The translations under genes and the position numbers were made by a program. From assembly GCA_009103225.1 (NCBI GenBank), contig RHPI01002090.1:126214-190213 (forward strand): 64,000 bases of DNA. Reading direction: 5' to 3'. A model generated the notes under the pieces. It saw only the letters and a program-made list of their open reading frames with translations. It made no database searches and was not told where the DNA came from. Source of the stretch: Chlorokybus atmophyticus (Eukaryota > Streptophyta > Chlorokybophyceae > Chlorokybales > Chlorokybaceae). Positions 52,901-64,000 of the stretch are shown piece after piece. Position 1 is the first letter of the stretch; the number at the start of each line of letters is the position of its first letter.

Positions 52901-53062
52901 CTCGCCGTGACTGTGCACAAGGATTGACACAAACGCTAGAGTGGCGTTAGTGCAAATGGTGGAGGCCGCAGTAATGCAGCAGACTTCATGGTAGTGTGAC
53001 ACTGACCTGCTGGACTGCGAGCTGCGTCCTTGTTCGCACGATGCCGTCTGTCGCTCAGACAT
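46931..53062 (-). CDS. RDR: RNA-dependent RNA polymerase, eukaryotic RDR family (alpha-type DLDGD)
   Basis: Makes double-stranded RNA for small-RNA silencing. The catalytic motif is GSDLDGDVYTVLW (near 48270-48295), the DLDGD form of the RDR1/2/6 clade rather than DFDGD. Supporting blocks, N to C: RVNVTPTRVLCAGMELDFSN (near 50590), DFRNQSNVAKCAARMGQCFS (near 49930), FAFSDGAGWLS (near 49740), FQIRFRGYKG, FVPHGARLMGGIDETGKLQ, TKNPCFHPGDVRTLEAVDIP (near 48560), the catalytic motif, then FGIEDEADLVSG, KASAWYCTTYHP and LLSFPW before the stop at 46931-46933. The start exon (MSERQTASCEQGRSSQSS) leads into about 130 Gln/Asn/Ser-rich residues with no fold I can name, then a divergent N-terminal region. 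Many introns, most about 100 nt. One apparent intron near 52104-52138 is only about 35 nt. Boundaries between 50900 and 52000 are uncertain. Confidence 0.9.
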
Positions 53063-54113
53063 CAGCACTGCAAGTCGTTAGACTGCACATGTCTGCGAGG
53101 TGCTGAGCGCGGCTCCGCGCAGAAATGCGCATGTCACACTCGCATTCTAGCAGTAGCTGAGACACCCGACTGCGCGTCTGCGCAAGCAAACAACGGTCAA
53201 ACAGCAAGTAAGCAGGTAGCCTTGCAAACAGATGGCCAAGTTAATATTGAAGTACGTCAATGCAGACAACCTACAGTTGTAACAAGGTCAGCAAGTGTGA
53301 GTGAGATAGCAAGGATTGCAGCACGTGAACATGTTGGTAAGTGCCTGTGCAGTTAAGGAAGTAAGCCAACAATCACGCCACAGGACAAGCACGCAAGCGC
53401 GTAACTACGTAACAAATTACTATGATTAGAGGTTGAGTGCAAAACGCAACAGCATGCACCAGTACAAGTCAGCTGACAATCAACCCAAGCTAACTCTGCA
53501 GCTGTCACAAGTCAGCATTGTCACAGTGACTTAGCACTTATAGCCACTTGAAACGCTCCACTTGGCTTGCTCCTCTCGCTACAAGCTTGCCCACCAGCTA
53601 ACCTCAAGCGCAGTATCCCACCCAGTGACAACCGGTGAGCAACTAGCTCGTGAAAACACTGTCTCTTGGGCACGATAGTATGCATTGGCCAGATTGAGTA
53701 CTCGGTTGCACCACACGACTTACACAAAACAGCTTGGTTTGCTGAAACCGCATTACGCGACCATTAGCTCGCATGCCTAGCCCAACTTGTACCTTGTAAT
53801 GCACGCCCGCAGTGCATTCGCTGCCGTGTCAAGAAGGAGAGCTCTGCAGCAATTTCGCTAGGTCAGCTGGCCACCAGCAGCCCTGGCCTGTCCGCGCCTC
53901 CCCCGCCGCCGCCGCTGCACCTGCCCAGGCCGCCTGCGCATGAAGCTGTGCCTGACGTTGGCAAGCATGTGCATGGCGTGGAACACGGCGGCGGTGGCGG
54001 TGGCGGTGGCGGTGGCGGGATAGGGTTTTTGTCCGGAGGGGTGTCGATTACGTCGCTGAGTTGCGTGTGCGGGGACAGGGAGAGGTGAGAGTAGCAGAGA
54101 ACCTCCCAGGCCC
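53063..54113. other. Intergenic region between divergent RDR and CHCH genes, with (GGTGGC)n repeat
   Basis: Upstream regions of both genes. A (GGCGGT)n tract at about 53985-54020 lies in the probable 5' UTR of the CX9C gene. No exon supported. Confidence 0.55.
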
Positions 54114-54864
54114 ATGTCCGCCGCACCCAAGCCATCGACAGCCAAAGCACCTGCTGAGGAGGAGAACAAGGTTTGTCTTGTAAGCACAATTGGGTTCCAT
54201 CTCTGCTTGCATGCACAAGGTGGTATGAATGAACACTTTACAACATTTCTGCAAGTCGATGCCGCATGCTATGCACAACAAGGCCTTGCATGTTCACGCT
54301 CACACTCTTTATGCATGTTGCGCGAACATGAGCATTACAGTAGAAGGAATATCAGCAGCAACCTTCACAGCGCAAGGCTTGTGGTTCTGCGTGCGTACGT
54401 CTTTGCAACTGAACCGGCTAACTGGCTGATGTCTATGCTAAGCATTGCCAGAGACTGTGGTTGCTGCTCTGGATTTGGGGGGCTTGTCATTGCAGTGTGT
54501 TCAGAAGAAATTTGTGTTCACCTTATTGGTGTTCAGCGTATGGTCACTTTGCACCTAACAGGCGGACGTCTGCGGTGGAGAAGCTTTGGCGCTGTTGAAC
54601 TGCATAGCCGGCAAGGAGTATAAGCCCGATAAGTGCATGGCTCTCATGGCCAAGCTTCGCGAGTGCGTCCTGGCGCAGGTCAGTTGCGAGGTGCACAACA
54701 TGAGGTGCAATGTTTCAGGTGACTTGTTGTGCAGTCTCGTGACACGGGCATGCTGCAAATACCGCTTACAGGGTGTGAAGGACTTCACCTCTGAGCCGTG
54801 TGATTGTGAGGAGTTGCCGCAGCTGTCCAGAAGCACGCACAGTAACTCAGGTTCAGCGGGATGA
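54114..54864 (+). CDS. Twin CX9C (CHCH-domain) mitochondrial intermembrane-space-type protein
   Basis: Three exons: 54114 to 54170 or 54179, then 54562-54678 and 54772-54864; 88 or 91 residues. The core has two exact CX9C motifs, CGGEALALLNC and CMALMAKLREC, separated by IAGKEYKPDK: the helix-turn-helix held by two disulphides that Mia40 oxidises in the intermembrane space. It is preceded by an Ala/Pro/Glu-rich N-terminus (MSAAPKPSTAKAP) and followed by GVKDF and a Ser-rich end. The first donor is ambiguous: AAG|GTTTGT or, nine bases on, CTT|GTAAGC; both keep frame. Which CHCH family (assembly factor or mitoribosomal subunit) cannot be told from this length and context. Confidence 0.85.
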
Positions 54865-56065
54865 TACGGACTCTTGCTACTGTTTAGCGGTTGCGCTGTG
54901 TTTGCAACCGTCCTATGTGACCACCAGTAAGGTTGAGCGTAGGTTTGCCTGGTGTTGGTAGCAATAAAGTGGGTTGCGAAGGGTATTCAATAATTATTGA
55001 AGGTATTTACATGTTGCGTTCAATTGTAGTACAGACCCACAGCTGATTGTTTTGCTTGCAATCAGGTAGAGCAGGGTAGTTTTAGGTTGTCCACCACCCT
55101 CTGATGTGCGCGTTCTTGAACTTAATGCAGTGTGTTTCGGCATGGTCGAGTAGCCTATGCCTTACGTCTTATCATTTGCCAATTGCGTTCATATACATTG
55201 CGCCTATGATGTACACAGGCAGGTACTTCCACGGGCGTGCACAGAGGGAGGGTGTAGGTAACCGATTGTAACTCATGCATGAATGACTAACAGGGGGGCG
55301 AAGATGTAGGTGTAGGAGTAGCGTAGGTAGCCCGGTGGTCGCGCATGTAGTAACGAGGCGAGTGTGTTCTGCAGAGTGTTGCATGCGTGGTGTGGTCTGA
55401 ATGGGCATACCCCTCTCGCATTTTCTGTACGTTGTTGGTACATTACACATGCAACCCCCACCTGGACACATCAGGAGCGCATGCACATGCACAAAACAGC
55501 ACGGATGGGAGTGGCGCATGCATTATTGTACCTGCTTGTTCCGGGCTCGTCTATGTTCCTATGCATTGCAGAGGCTGGGCAAGGGTAGGTGAGGCTGTAC
55601 GACAACCATTACGCCTGATGCACTGCTGGCCTACTTCATTGGCAAACACTGCAATCAACCTCTCCTGTTGCAGTAAGAGTGGTATCAAGCACTATCGGGC
55701 ACAGGATGGCATGCGCCAGCAGCTGTACACAACAGCATACCCCTTTACCCAAAGTCTACCAATACCGCGCATTCGAGCGCATGCTAGTTGACATTGGCAC
55801 TTGGCAAATTAATCTGTTAATCATCACCTGACGCGGCTGGCAGCGCCTCCAACAACCTTGCGGTCACAAGTTACTGCTGAGCAAGAGTGCAATGCATTGC
55901 TAGCCAACCACTCAGCAAAACAATTACAAGTTTACAATAGGTTTGCACATTGTCTGCAATGCACAGCAGCGTTCTACATGGGCACATACGCTGATAACCC
56001 AACACTGTACGTGGGTATGTACATATCTACAAGCAAGCGGTGGTAGCAAACTACGCGTAACCGTT
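54865..56065. other. Intergenic between convergent CHCH and ClpC genes
   Basis: Short frames only, none with family signals. Confidence 0.55.
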
Positions 56066-59000
56066 CTATGAGATACCAGCAGGGGTGCCAGAGGTGGGTG
56101 TCACTGTAGTTGTCGCCCCGTTCAGCACAACAACATTCCCATTGGCATCTACGTCAACAATGGCCGAGTCTCCCTCTTTGATCTCGCCGCCGAGAATGCG
56201 CTCTGCGAGGGAGTCCTCCAGCAGCCGCATAATGGCGCGGCGCAGCGGGCGTGCTCCATACGACACGCTGAAGCCCTCGTCCACAAGGCGGTCCTTGAAG
56301 CGCTCCGTGACATCCAGCATCATGCCCTTGTCCTTCATGCGGTTGAAGACCTCCTTGAGCATGAGCTCAGCGATCTCCTTGACCTCCGGCTTGGTGAGCT
56401 GCCTGAAGACGATGATCTCATCGAGTCTGTTCAGGAACTCCGGACGGAAGTACTGCTTCAGCTCCTCGTTGACGAGCGTCTTGATGCGGTTGTAGCTGTG
56501 ATCAACGGCATCGTCGTTGAGGATGAAACCCATCTGGCCGCCGCCCTTCTCTATGACGCTGCTCCCGACGTTGGACGTCATGATGAGCAGCGTGTTCTTG
56601 AAGTCTACAGTCCGGCCCTTGCTGTCCGTCAAGCGGCCGTCTTCCAAAATCTGGAGCATCATGTTGAAGACATCAGGATGCGCCTTCTCAATCTCGTCAA
56701 AGAGGACGACCGTGTAAGGTCGGCGGCGAACCGCCTCTGTCAGCTGGCCACCCTCTGTGTAGCCCACATAGCCTGGGGGAGAACCGATCAACTTTGACAC
56801 GGTGTGTCGCTCCATGAACTCGCTCATGTCAAGCCTCACCATTGCCTGCAGGCACTACTGTTAGCAACCGCACTCACAACAATGCTCTAAACTGCTCACT
56901 ACTCAGATAGACACACGCACACACAGATACGCACACTTGCGCACATAAAAAGCGATCAGCATGGCCCACAGCATGCGGCAACACACCTCTTCGGAGCCAA
57001 AATAGTAAGCTGCAAGAGCCTTGGCCAGCTCAGACTTGCCGACACCAGTGGGGCCAGAGAAGATGAAGCTCGCTATGGGGCGGTTGGGGTTCTTCAGGCC
57101 CACGCGCGCACGGCGGATGGCTCTGCTGATAGCCTGGACCGCCTCTTCCTGGCCGATCAGGCGCTGGTGCAGGGTGTCCTCCATCTTCAGCAAGCGGTCG
57201 CTCTCGTCGGTGCTGACCTTCTCCACTGGAATACCAGTCCAGGCAGAGACAATCTGTTGGATGTCTGCCTCCGTCACAACAGGGCCACCAGCATCGGACT
57301 CGGACTGTAAACAAGGGCAAGTTAGCACAATCCCGACTTGACCAAACAAAACAGGCTAATATTTGCCAACACACCAACGCACTGATGTTGCAGTAATTGC
57401 AAGTGTTAGTATGGAGAGTAGCCACTGCACCTGCTCGGCCTTGGTTTGCTCCACAGCTTTACTGGTAATCAGCTGAATGCGAGTCTTGAACTCCATCTCC
57501 TTGTCTCTCAGCTGCCCAGCCCGCTCAAAGTCTTGGCCGCGGACGGCATCGTTCTTCTCCTTGGTGATGGCTCTGAGCTGCAGCTCCAAGTCCCTGGCTT
57601 CGGGTGGCAACTGCGCGTGTCTCAGGCGCACGCGAGAGCCGGCCTCATCAATGAGGTCAATGGCCTTGTCAGGCAGGAAGCGATCTGAGATGTACTGGGC
57701 GGAAAGCCGAGCAGCTGCCTCCAACGCTTCTTCAGTGTACCGCAGCTTATGATGCACCTCATAGCGCTCCCGCAATCCCTGGAGGATTGCAATGGTCTCA
57801 TCCACAGTCGGCTCGGGCACTTGCACGGGCTGGAAACGCCGCTCGAGCGCCGCATCCTTCTCAATGTGTTTGCGGTACTCGTCGATGGTAGTTGCGCCAA
57901 TGCATTGCAGCTCACCACGCGCCAGTGCTGGCTTCAGAATGTTTGCTGCATCAATTGCGCCCTCTGCAGCGCCAGCACCAATCAGGGTGTGAACCTCATC
58001 AATGACCAGGATGATATCATCCGCATCTTTAATCTCCTGCATCAACTTCTTGAGGCGCTCCTCAAACTCGCCACGGTATTTTGTGCCGGCAACCAGCAGA
58101 CCCATATCCAGGGTGACAACTCTCTTTCCCTCAATCGTCTCGGGCACATCACCGCGTGCAATCATCTGAGCAAGACCCTCTGCAATGGCAGTCTTGCCAA
58201 CACCAGGTTCTCCAATCAAGCAAGGGTTATTCTTAGTGCGACGCCCAAGGATCTGAATAACACGCTCAATCTGCGGCTTGCGTCCAACAACAGGATCCAA
58301 CTTGCCCTACGGTTGTTTCGAAAACTTAGCACAAGTGTGTAACACACGTTGCATGCAAGGTGCAGCGTTGATGGCAAGTACCTCTTCAGCCAATTTGGTG
58401 AGATTGGTTCCAAACTCCTCCTATTGAATCAACTGCACAGTCAATACTGCAACAGAAAACAGGGCAACACAAAACGTTGCAGCAGCAGATGCACACCCCA
58501 ACATGCATACCAGCGTTGGAGTTTTGGGTGCATTAGGGCTGGTACCAACTCCGGCGCCCACTGCTTCCGAGTTCTCACCAACCATGCGAATGACTTGCGT
58601 GCGAATCTTGCCGGGATCGGCCCCAAGGGTTTCAAGCACCCGTGCCGCAACACCCTCCCCTTCCTTCAACAATCCCAGCAGCAGGTGCTCTGTGCCAATG
58701 TAGTTGTGCCCTGCGTGGCAGGATTTGATGTTACAATGCAGCCAAGCTAGTATAGTACAGCAAGATATATAACAACAGTGATTCATAGCAGAGTTGCAGA
58801 TCAGCCAAAAGCAACAGCAATGCATGCAGTGCGCAACTCACCAAGCTGTCGTGCCTCATCCAGGCTAAGCTCCAACACACGCTTTGCGCGTGGTGTGAAA
58901 GGAATCTCCACCGCAACAAAGCCTGAGCCTCGCCCGATGATCTTTTCAACCTCCACGCGCGCCTCCTTCAGGTTAACTCCCATCGACTTGAGCACCTGTT

Positions 59001-59816
59001 ACAAGAATTTTCATTAAGCTGCAGATGAATGGAGACAAGGGACATGCCCTGATGCAGTTGAGACAGCAATGAAGATAAAACTCAGCGCCTACTGCACCAA
59101 CAACACAAGATAACACAAAAATTCAATCACTAGCAGGACACCCGGCAATGTGTGCCAAGCACGCATGCCAGAAGGCAGTGAGGCCATGCTGTCTCCACCA
59201 ACACTAGCATGCCAGATGTAGACATGCGCAACCGGAACACAAGCACCATTGATAGTGGGACAGCCAGTACAGCAGCAATTAATTAGGCACTGACCTTGGC
59301 GGCAATGCCGGTGCCTTCGCCGATGAGCCCAAGGAGCACCTGCTCTGTGCCGACGAAATTGTGGCCAAGCCGCCTGGCCTCCTCTTGCGCGAGCATGATG
59401 ACCTTGATGGCCTTCTCAGTGAACCGCTCAAACATCATCACGGTGGCCTTTCGCCGATGGGAGGTGCTGCTGCTCCTTGCCGATGATGATGTATGCAGCT
59501 GGCCGGGCTGAGTCCGCAGGCCATCTGCTGGCCTGAAGCCCTCATAAGTGGTTAGTGCAAGTGGCTTGGCAGCTGCTGCTCTGTGCCCAGCCAGTTGTGT
59601 CGGATGCTGGCAGATAGCGATGGCCTGGGCTCTCCGGGTGATGCTGCACCCGTGGGAGGAGCGAGCGCCCGGCCACGACGACAAGGACGATGTCGGGGCG
59701 GCTGTCGCAGCCGATGCCACGACGGAGGCAGCCATGCTGGGGAAGCCACCCACACCACCAAGCAGGCTGGCTGCACCGGCCCCGTCAACGCCGCCTCCCG
59801 TCCGCCAGGGTGACAA
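56066..59816 (-). CDS. CLPC: Chloroplast ClpC, Hsp100 AAA+ chaperone of the Clp protease
   Basis: Stromal unfoldase that feeds the Clp protease and supports import at the inner envelope. The N-terminus is Ala/Ser/Thr-rich, as a transit peptide (Met at 59816, or [17 protein letters not shown] at 59735). Clp-N repeat 1 starts [20 protein letters not shown] with [18 protein letters not shown]; repeat 2 has [22 protein letters not shown]1: [20 protein letters not shown], Walker [15 protein letters not shown], Walker [30 protein letters not shown]-type middle segment has [23 protein letters not shown]2: Walker [35 protein letters not shown], Walker [28 protein letters not shown] and [11 protein letters not shown]. 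The end is about usual for ClpC, with a Thr-rich tail ([15 protein letters not shown]). Six or more introns. Confidence 0.96.
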
Positions 59817-62455
59817 TAACGGTAGACCAACCCTGCATACACCGCTCGGCTGTGCAATTCAGCTCAATTGCCCCACGCAACACCACCACCGCCTACACCG
59901 CCGCCTATGCCACGGATCCCACCGCAACCCTGCACTCAGCCTGGTCCGAAGCGCACCGCAGAGGTTGCAACTTGCTTGAAGTGCTGCGAGCTCTGTAGAG
60001 GACACGCTGGCAGACAGGAGCGCTGCCGTGGGAACAACCGCCTTTTTTCCACGCGCATGCACGGACCTCTGTACGACGAAAAGACATCATGCATGGCCAT
60101 TGACCCATGACTCATGGGCGAACTTTTCCTTAAGGACCTCCTCTCCCATGAGACGGCCAAAAACGGGCCAAACCAGGGCCAAACCACTGTAGTCCAATTG
60201 CGTGATGAGGGCAGGCGACGTCAGCAGCGCTCTATTGCGCAGAAGTGTGATGATGTGGACAGCGACCGTCAGCAGCACGGGCGGTAGGTAGTTGGCGTGG
60301 CTGCCTGGTGGGTGCCATGTCACTCATGTCAGCCGTCGAGTAGCGAGATATTTTTCTTGCCCCTTCAGACTTAAAGGTGGAGATGCCACATGCCCCACTT
60401 CTACATAACGCCACCTGAGGTGGCCATATGTAGAAGTGCCATGAACTTGGCTACGGACTTGCTGGCAAGCAGGCTAATGTACTTGGCTACATTATGTGAA
60501 TTTCAGCGTGAATGCGATGCATAAGCCTTGCAATGAGTAGATGTGCACGCAAATTTTATGATTTAGTGGTTTTTAAAATAGTATATTATGATTTGGTGAT
60601 TTTTTAAATAGTTTATTAAATTGCAGCATTTATATATCTCTACTTGAGTTTATGTAGATTATGCTGATGTTATAGATTCAATAGGTTTTTTATTCATAAT
60701 AAGCTCTTATTTTTGAAACAAGTTTTCATACAAGAACTACTTTTAAGATAAGAGCTTTTTACATGGTTTCAAGTGTGGGCACTGGATTGGCCTAAATACT
60801 GGCTGCTGGACATTAATTTAAGTTGTCTTAATTATTATTGCTAACATGTTTGAAGCTGCATTCTTATAAAGTAATGTGATGCAGTGTTGTTACAATTTTG
60901 CAAACTGCATGCAGAGCACGTGAGCAATACATGGCATGTAATTTGCACAATTTAGCTCAATGCGAGTGTGCTGTTAAGTCTGTCACGGATTCATATGGTA
61001 TCATCATAGGCTACAAGTTTAGCACTTAATGCCAAACTTAATGTTAAACATAAAGCATGGCACTTAATGGCTATGAAATGTTGCCTAGCTTCATGTCGAT
61101 GTCGCACAGACTGCTGAGCGTGTGACCAAACATGTGGCAAGAGCCTACATGCAAAAAGTGTGGCTGACAAGTTTCAACAGCAAGAGTAATTATGCATTCA
61201 AATAATCTCACTTTCATGATAGTGAGATCCGCATCAAGCTCTTCATGACCACTGCCCAAATGCTGCGTAAAGTTCACGATCTGGCCACTCTCATTATTGA
61301 CAACGTGCAGAGATGCCGACAAACAGCTATAGCACCAGACCCGGTTATTGGTGTTTGAGTTGCATCATGTTAAGAGGTTTCAAACATACTTGTATGTGCA
61401 TACGTTATGCCATACAAGTATTTGACTTGACAACACCAGTCGTTTGGTGGGTTCTCTCAGTGTGCTATATTCGTTGATGTTTTGTACTTGATTATTATTT
61501 GGTAAGCAATAATGATCGAGATCAGCTCGGAAGCAAGCTGCACAACAGAAAGCTTTGTTGTTTGTTGGTTGGAGGTGAAGTGTTTTTGCGATAGATGAGA
61601 CCACAACTATTGGGAAGGCCTTTCCTCTGGCAACAATATCAACGCAGTACCACACGCACATAGACAACATCCAGCTGCTGAGGAAAAGGATGGCAGAGCA
61701 CATCCCCGACAACTTAACTTCCTTGATGATACACTTCCGCTTGCAATGAGGAAGACATGGAGCGCCGTGACGCAATGATCGCCGAGGTTTTGGGCGAACA
61801 TACCCCTCTGCATAGCGAGTGCAGGCTACCATGGCACATAGCATAGGGGCAACAACTGTGCCGAGCTGGGCGCCGGTTACCCAAGGCCCTTCTACCATGG
61901 ACATAGCAATTGCGTAGACGGCGGCATGGGAGCCATGCGTGTGCATTGCTGGTGTGGTTATGGCTGCGGTGTGGAGCATGTGGTATGCAGCAACTGATGC
62001 CGTGTGACACCGTTGTAGGCATTTTGTAGTTGTTTTATGGTAGTGCATACATGCATGCGCTTGCGCTAGATGTGGCCAAATGCATTACACGCGTCAGGAG
62101 AGAGCAGGAGAGGGAGAGGGAGAGAAAGGGCATTGTTGTTTGAGTATGCGAGACGTAGTGCACGCCCTGGTCACAAGGGCAGCATTGCACATGTGTTCTA
62201 GTCACGACTGAGGGCGTATGGGGCGTATGGGGCGTCTTGCTTTGCGTGTTCACCCGCGTACGCTCGCCAACATGCAGTTGGTACCAGCAACTTCTGCTAC
62301 ATTCCTCTGCGCTCAAGCTTAAACAGACAGTTGCGCCATCAGCATGCTTGCTGCTCAGCATGCCATCAGTAGTCTTGTCTTGTTCAATGGCCATCACATG
62401 CACGCATGCAAGCCGTGGCCCGAGCGCTCACACGTACAACACCGCAGTGCCATCA
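59817..62455. other. Intergenic stretch with AT-rich block and a low-confidence ORF
   Basis: Contains the ClpC upstream region. 60397-60437 is an interrupted inverted repeat (ACTTCTACAT...ATGTAGAAGT with an inner GCCACCT/AGGTGGC pair). 60540-60900 is strongly AT-rich compared with the rest of the window. A minus-strand open frame at 61380-62048 (222 codons) has two hydrophobic runs but no family match. I do not call a gene. Confidence 0.45.
60397..60437. repeat. Interrupted inverted repeat
   Basis: Outer 10-bp arms (60397-60406 and 60428-60437) and inner 7-bp arms form a hairpin with a small internal loop. Lies upstream of ClpC on its minus-strand reading. Confidence 0.75.
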
Positions 62456-64000
62456 TCAACCGGTAGCAGCAGGCGTGGCTTTATCAGACTCCGACGCTTC
62501 ATACTGCTGCCGCAAGTACTGTCTCATGATGTCGTCCAGACTGCTGCAGCCGTCTTGACTCAACTCTATCGCCTGATGAAGAAGATACATACACACGTTC
62601 CAACCTGGAACACATGCTTGAGAGAAAGCGTATACGCACCTCAGATGCTGAGTCTTCGGGCCAGTTGCCAGTGAGAACCAGCTGAGTCACTTGCTTGGTG
62701 ACGGGCATCATCGCGAGGAGCAAGCCGCCGTCCTCGCAGCGCTGTTCTACGGCAGTGGGGTCCAACAGCAGCTGCCCGTTGACGCAGCTCTGTGCATACA
62801 CACAGGCAGTCAGCTACAAACAACAAACGCTGGATACGTACAACATGAGTATTGGTACAACAATGCCAACATACCACACAGCAGGCGGCCACGAGGTCAT
62901 GCAAGGCTATGCCCGCATGCGCGAGTGCCATCGATGCGCATGTGACGGCAACTGCTGCGTCCGCTGTACAACAGGTGTCAGCACTGGTGCCTCCACAATA
63001 TGCTGCAAAATCTACTTCAACTACTTACCTCCTCCTGACTCCAGGATCAACACGTACACATCCACGACCGACTTGGGAAACGTGTGCAGCGCGACACTGG
63101 GTTCTAGCGCGGTGAGAAGAAGGGAAGACAGGTCTCGCTCTTCCGGGCCCTAGTGTTGGACCGCAGATGTGCATGCTGCAATGCATGATGTATAGAACAA
63201 CAAGCAAAATAAAGTACCTGGCCAAACTTGCCCCGTGTTGTGGATGCAAAGGACGTCACCTTCACGTCGCAGTGCAGCCTCCCGATCGTGCTGAACCCTG
63301 CAGCCTTGGTGCTCTCGCGTGGGCCGTACCTGCATGCATGCAGTCAATGAAGCGAGTGCACACGACTGTTTCAGCACGCATCGAAAGGCGAGTGACGCAG
63401 CATGCAAGTACAGTGTTCTGTTGCTCCATAGTGTGGCATATGCAGGCAGGTGCGGTTGTGACTCATACTGTGCGAGCAGCAGTAACATGATACTATGTAG
63501 TGACAGCGTAGCAGATTGTCCACTGCCTACTCACACGGCTGCGATGAGCTTTGTGTTGCCGAACTCCGCGTACGCCGATCCTGCTGCCCGGCTGACAACG
63601 CCGGTCCGCAAGACTGTGACCAACAAATGCACAGAGGCAAGGTCAAGTTGAGGACCATGCACACCACAATGCACCAGTCCCATGCATACGTTCCATACTA
63701 GCGATGAGGTGGTACATGCATACAGGTACACCGAGTATTGGAATAGTTGGATAGCGCATGCCAATCTATGGATGCGCGTTGATATATGCATTCCACTTTC
63801 TTCAACAGAAAATTAGGCATCAAATATATGAAGACCGGGAACGAGTAGAGCCAAACTGCCAATCCACACCACAAGCAAACAAGTCTGGCGCTTACATGGC
63901 GGTCGGCACTCCTCTGCGGCGCGTCCGTCCCCACGCAGCCCGGCCTGGTCCACGAGGTCCTTGGCAGAGAAACGAGTTCTATCCACGGATCCAGCTCCCG
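62456..64000 (-). CDS. MTR3: Exosome RNase PH-type subunit MTR3/EXOSC6 (5' end outside window)
   Basis: Ring subunit of the RNA exosome. Exons in order on the minus strand: RGDGRAAEECRP (near 63910-63945), LRTGVVSRAAGSAYAEFGNT with KLIAAV (near 63535-63610), YGPRESTKAAGFSTIGRLHC with VKVTSFASTTRGKFGQ (near 63215-63330), PEERDLSSLLLTALEPSV (near 63100-63150), AVTCASMALAHAGIALHDLV (near 62885-62960), VNGQLLLDPTAVEQRCEDGG and TKQVTQLVLTGNWPEDSASE (near 62640-62790), then a last exon ending SDKATPAATG with the stop at 62456-62458. The order and spacing are those of RNase PH-fold exosome subunits, closest to MTR3 by the RDGR-like start and GxPEER segment. Plant ring subunits are mostly catalytically inactive. 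The true start codon lies beyond 64000. Confidence 0.9.

Noticed and set aside
53858-54216. Pro-rich minus-strand frames opposite the CX9C gene
   Set aside because: They arise from the (GGTGGC)n repeat and the antisense of the first exon.
61380-62048. 222-codon minus-strand open frame with hydrophobic runs
   Set aside because: No recognised motif, Cys/His-rich composition like chance frames elsewhere, and no supporting neighbouring exons.

Overview
This is a nuclear segment from a eukaryote of the green lineage, most likely a streptophyte (charophyte) alga. Genes are split by many short introns (about 80-150 nt), and start, stop and reading phase could be followed across most junctions. The gene set is plant-like: plastid ClpC, plant-type PyrD, temperature-induced-type lipocalin, DCD and AP2 domains, DLNxxP repression motifs, and an alpha-class RNA-dependent RNA polymerase. 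The species cannot be named from the sequence alone. There is one assembly gap (40510-40676).

Layout: 1-5.7 kb is mostly non-coding, with a possible coiled-coil gene end at the left edge. 5.7-7.1 kb is a lipocalin (-). 8.6-13.6 kb is a nested transposon block: a degenerate hAT element with 16-bp terminal inverted repeats and an 8-bp target duplication, carrying a 1600-bp non-coding TIR element in an exon and a 522-bp TRIM-type miniature LTR retrotransposon in an intron. 14.7-20.8 kb is one 13-exon gene (-) for a 1599-residue protein combining a winged-helix-like region, Tudor, BAH, AP2 and DCD domains and two EAR-type motifs. 23.9-27.5 kb is a Prp43/DHX15 helicase (-), divergent from RPB10 (+, 27.8-28.6 kb). 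SMG9 (-, 28.9-31.1 kb) follows, then PyrD (+, 31.7-33.0 kb), a multi-membrane GT2 glycosyltransferase (-, 33.7-38.9 kb), an ankyrin plus five-WW protein (+, 39.4-42.0 kb), a GT29 sialyltransferase-like enzyme (+, 43.7-46.5 kb), an RNA-dependent RNA polymerase (-, 46.9-53.1 kb), a twin CX9C protein (+, 54.1-54.9 kb), plastid ClpC (-, 56.1-59.8 kb) and an exosome MTR3/EXOSC6 subunit (-, 62.5 kb to the right edge, incomplete).

RNA biology is well represented: splicing/ribosome helicase, NMD factor, RDR, exosome subunit and a shared RNA polymerase subunit. I see no operon-like logic. The strongest observations are the three-element transposon nest with exact boundaries, the multi-domain chromatin protein, and seven introns with GC-AG ends, each required by the reading frame or by domain continuity.
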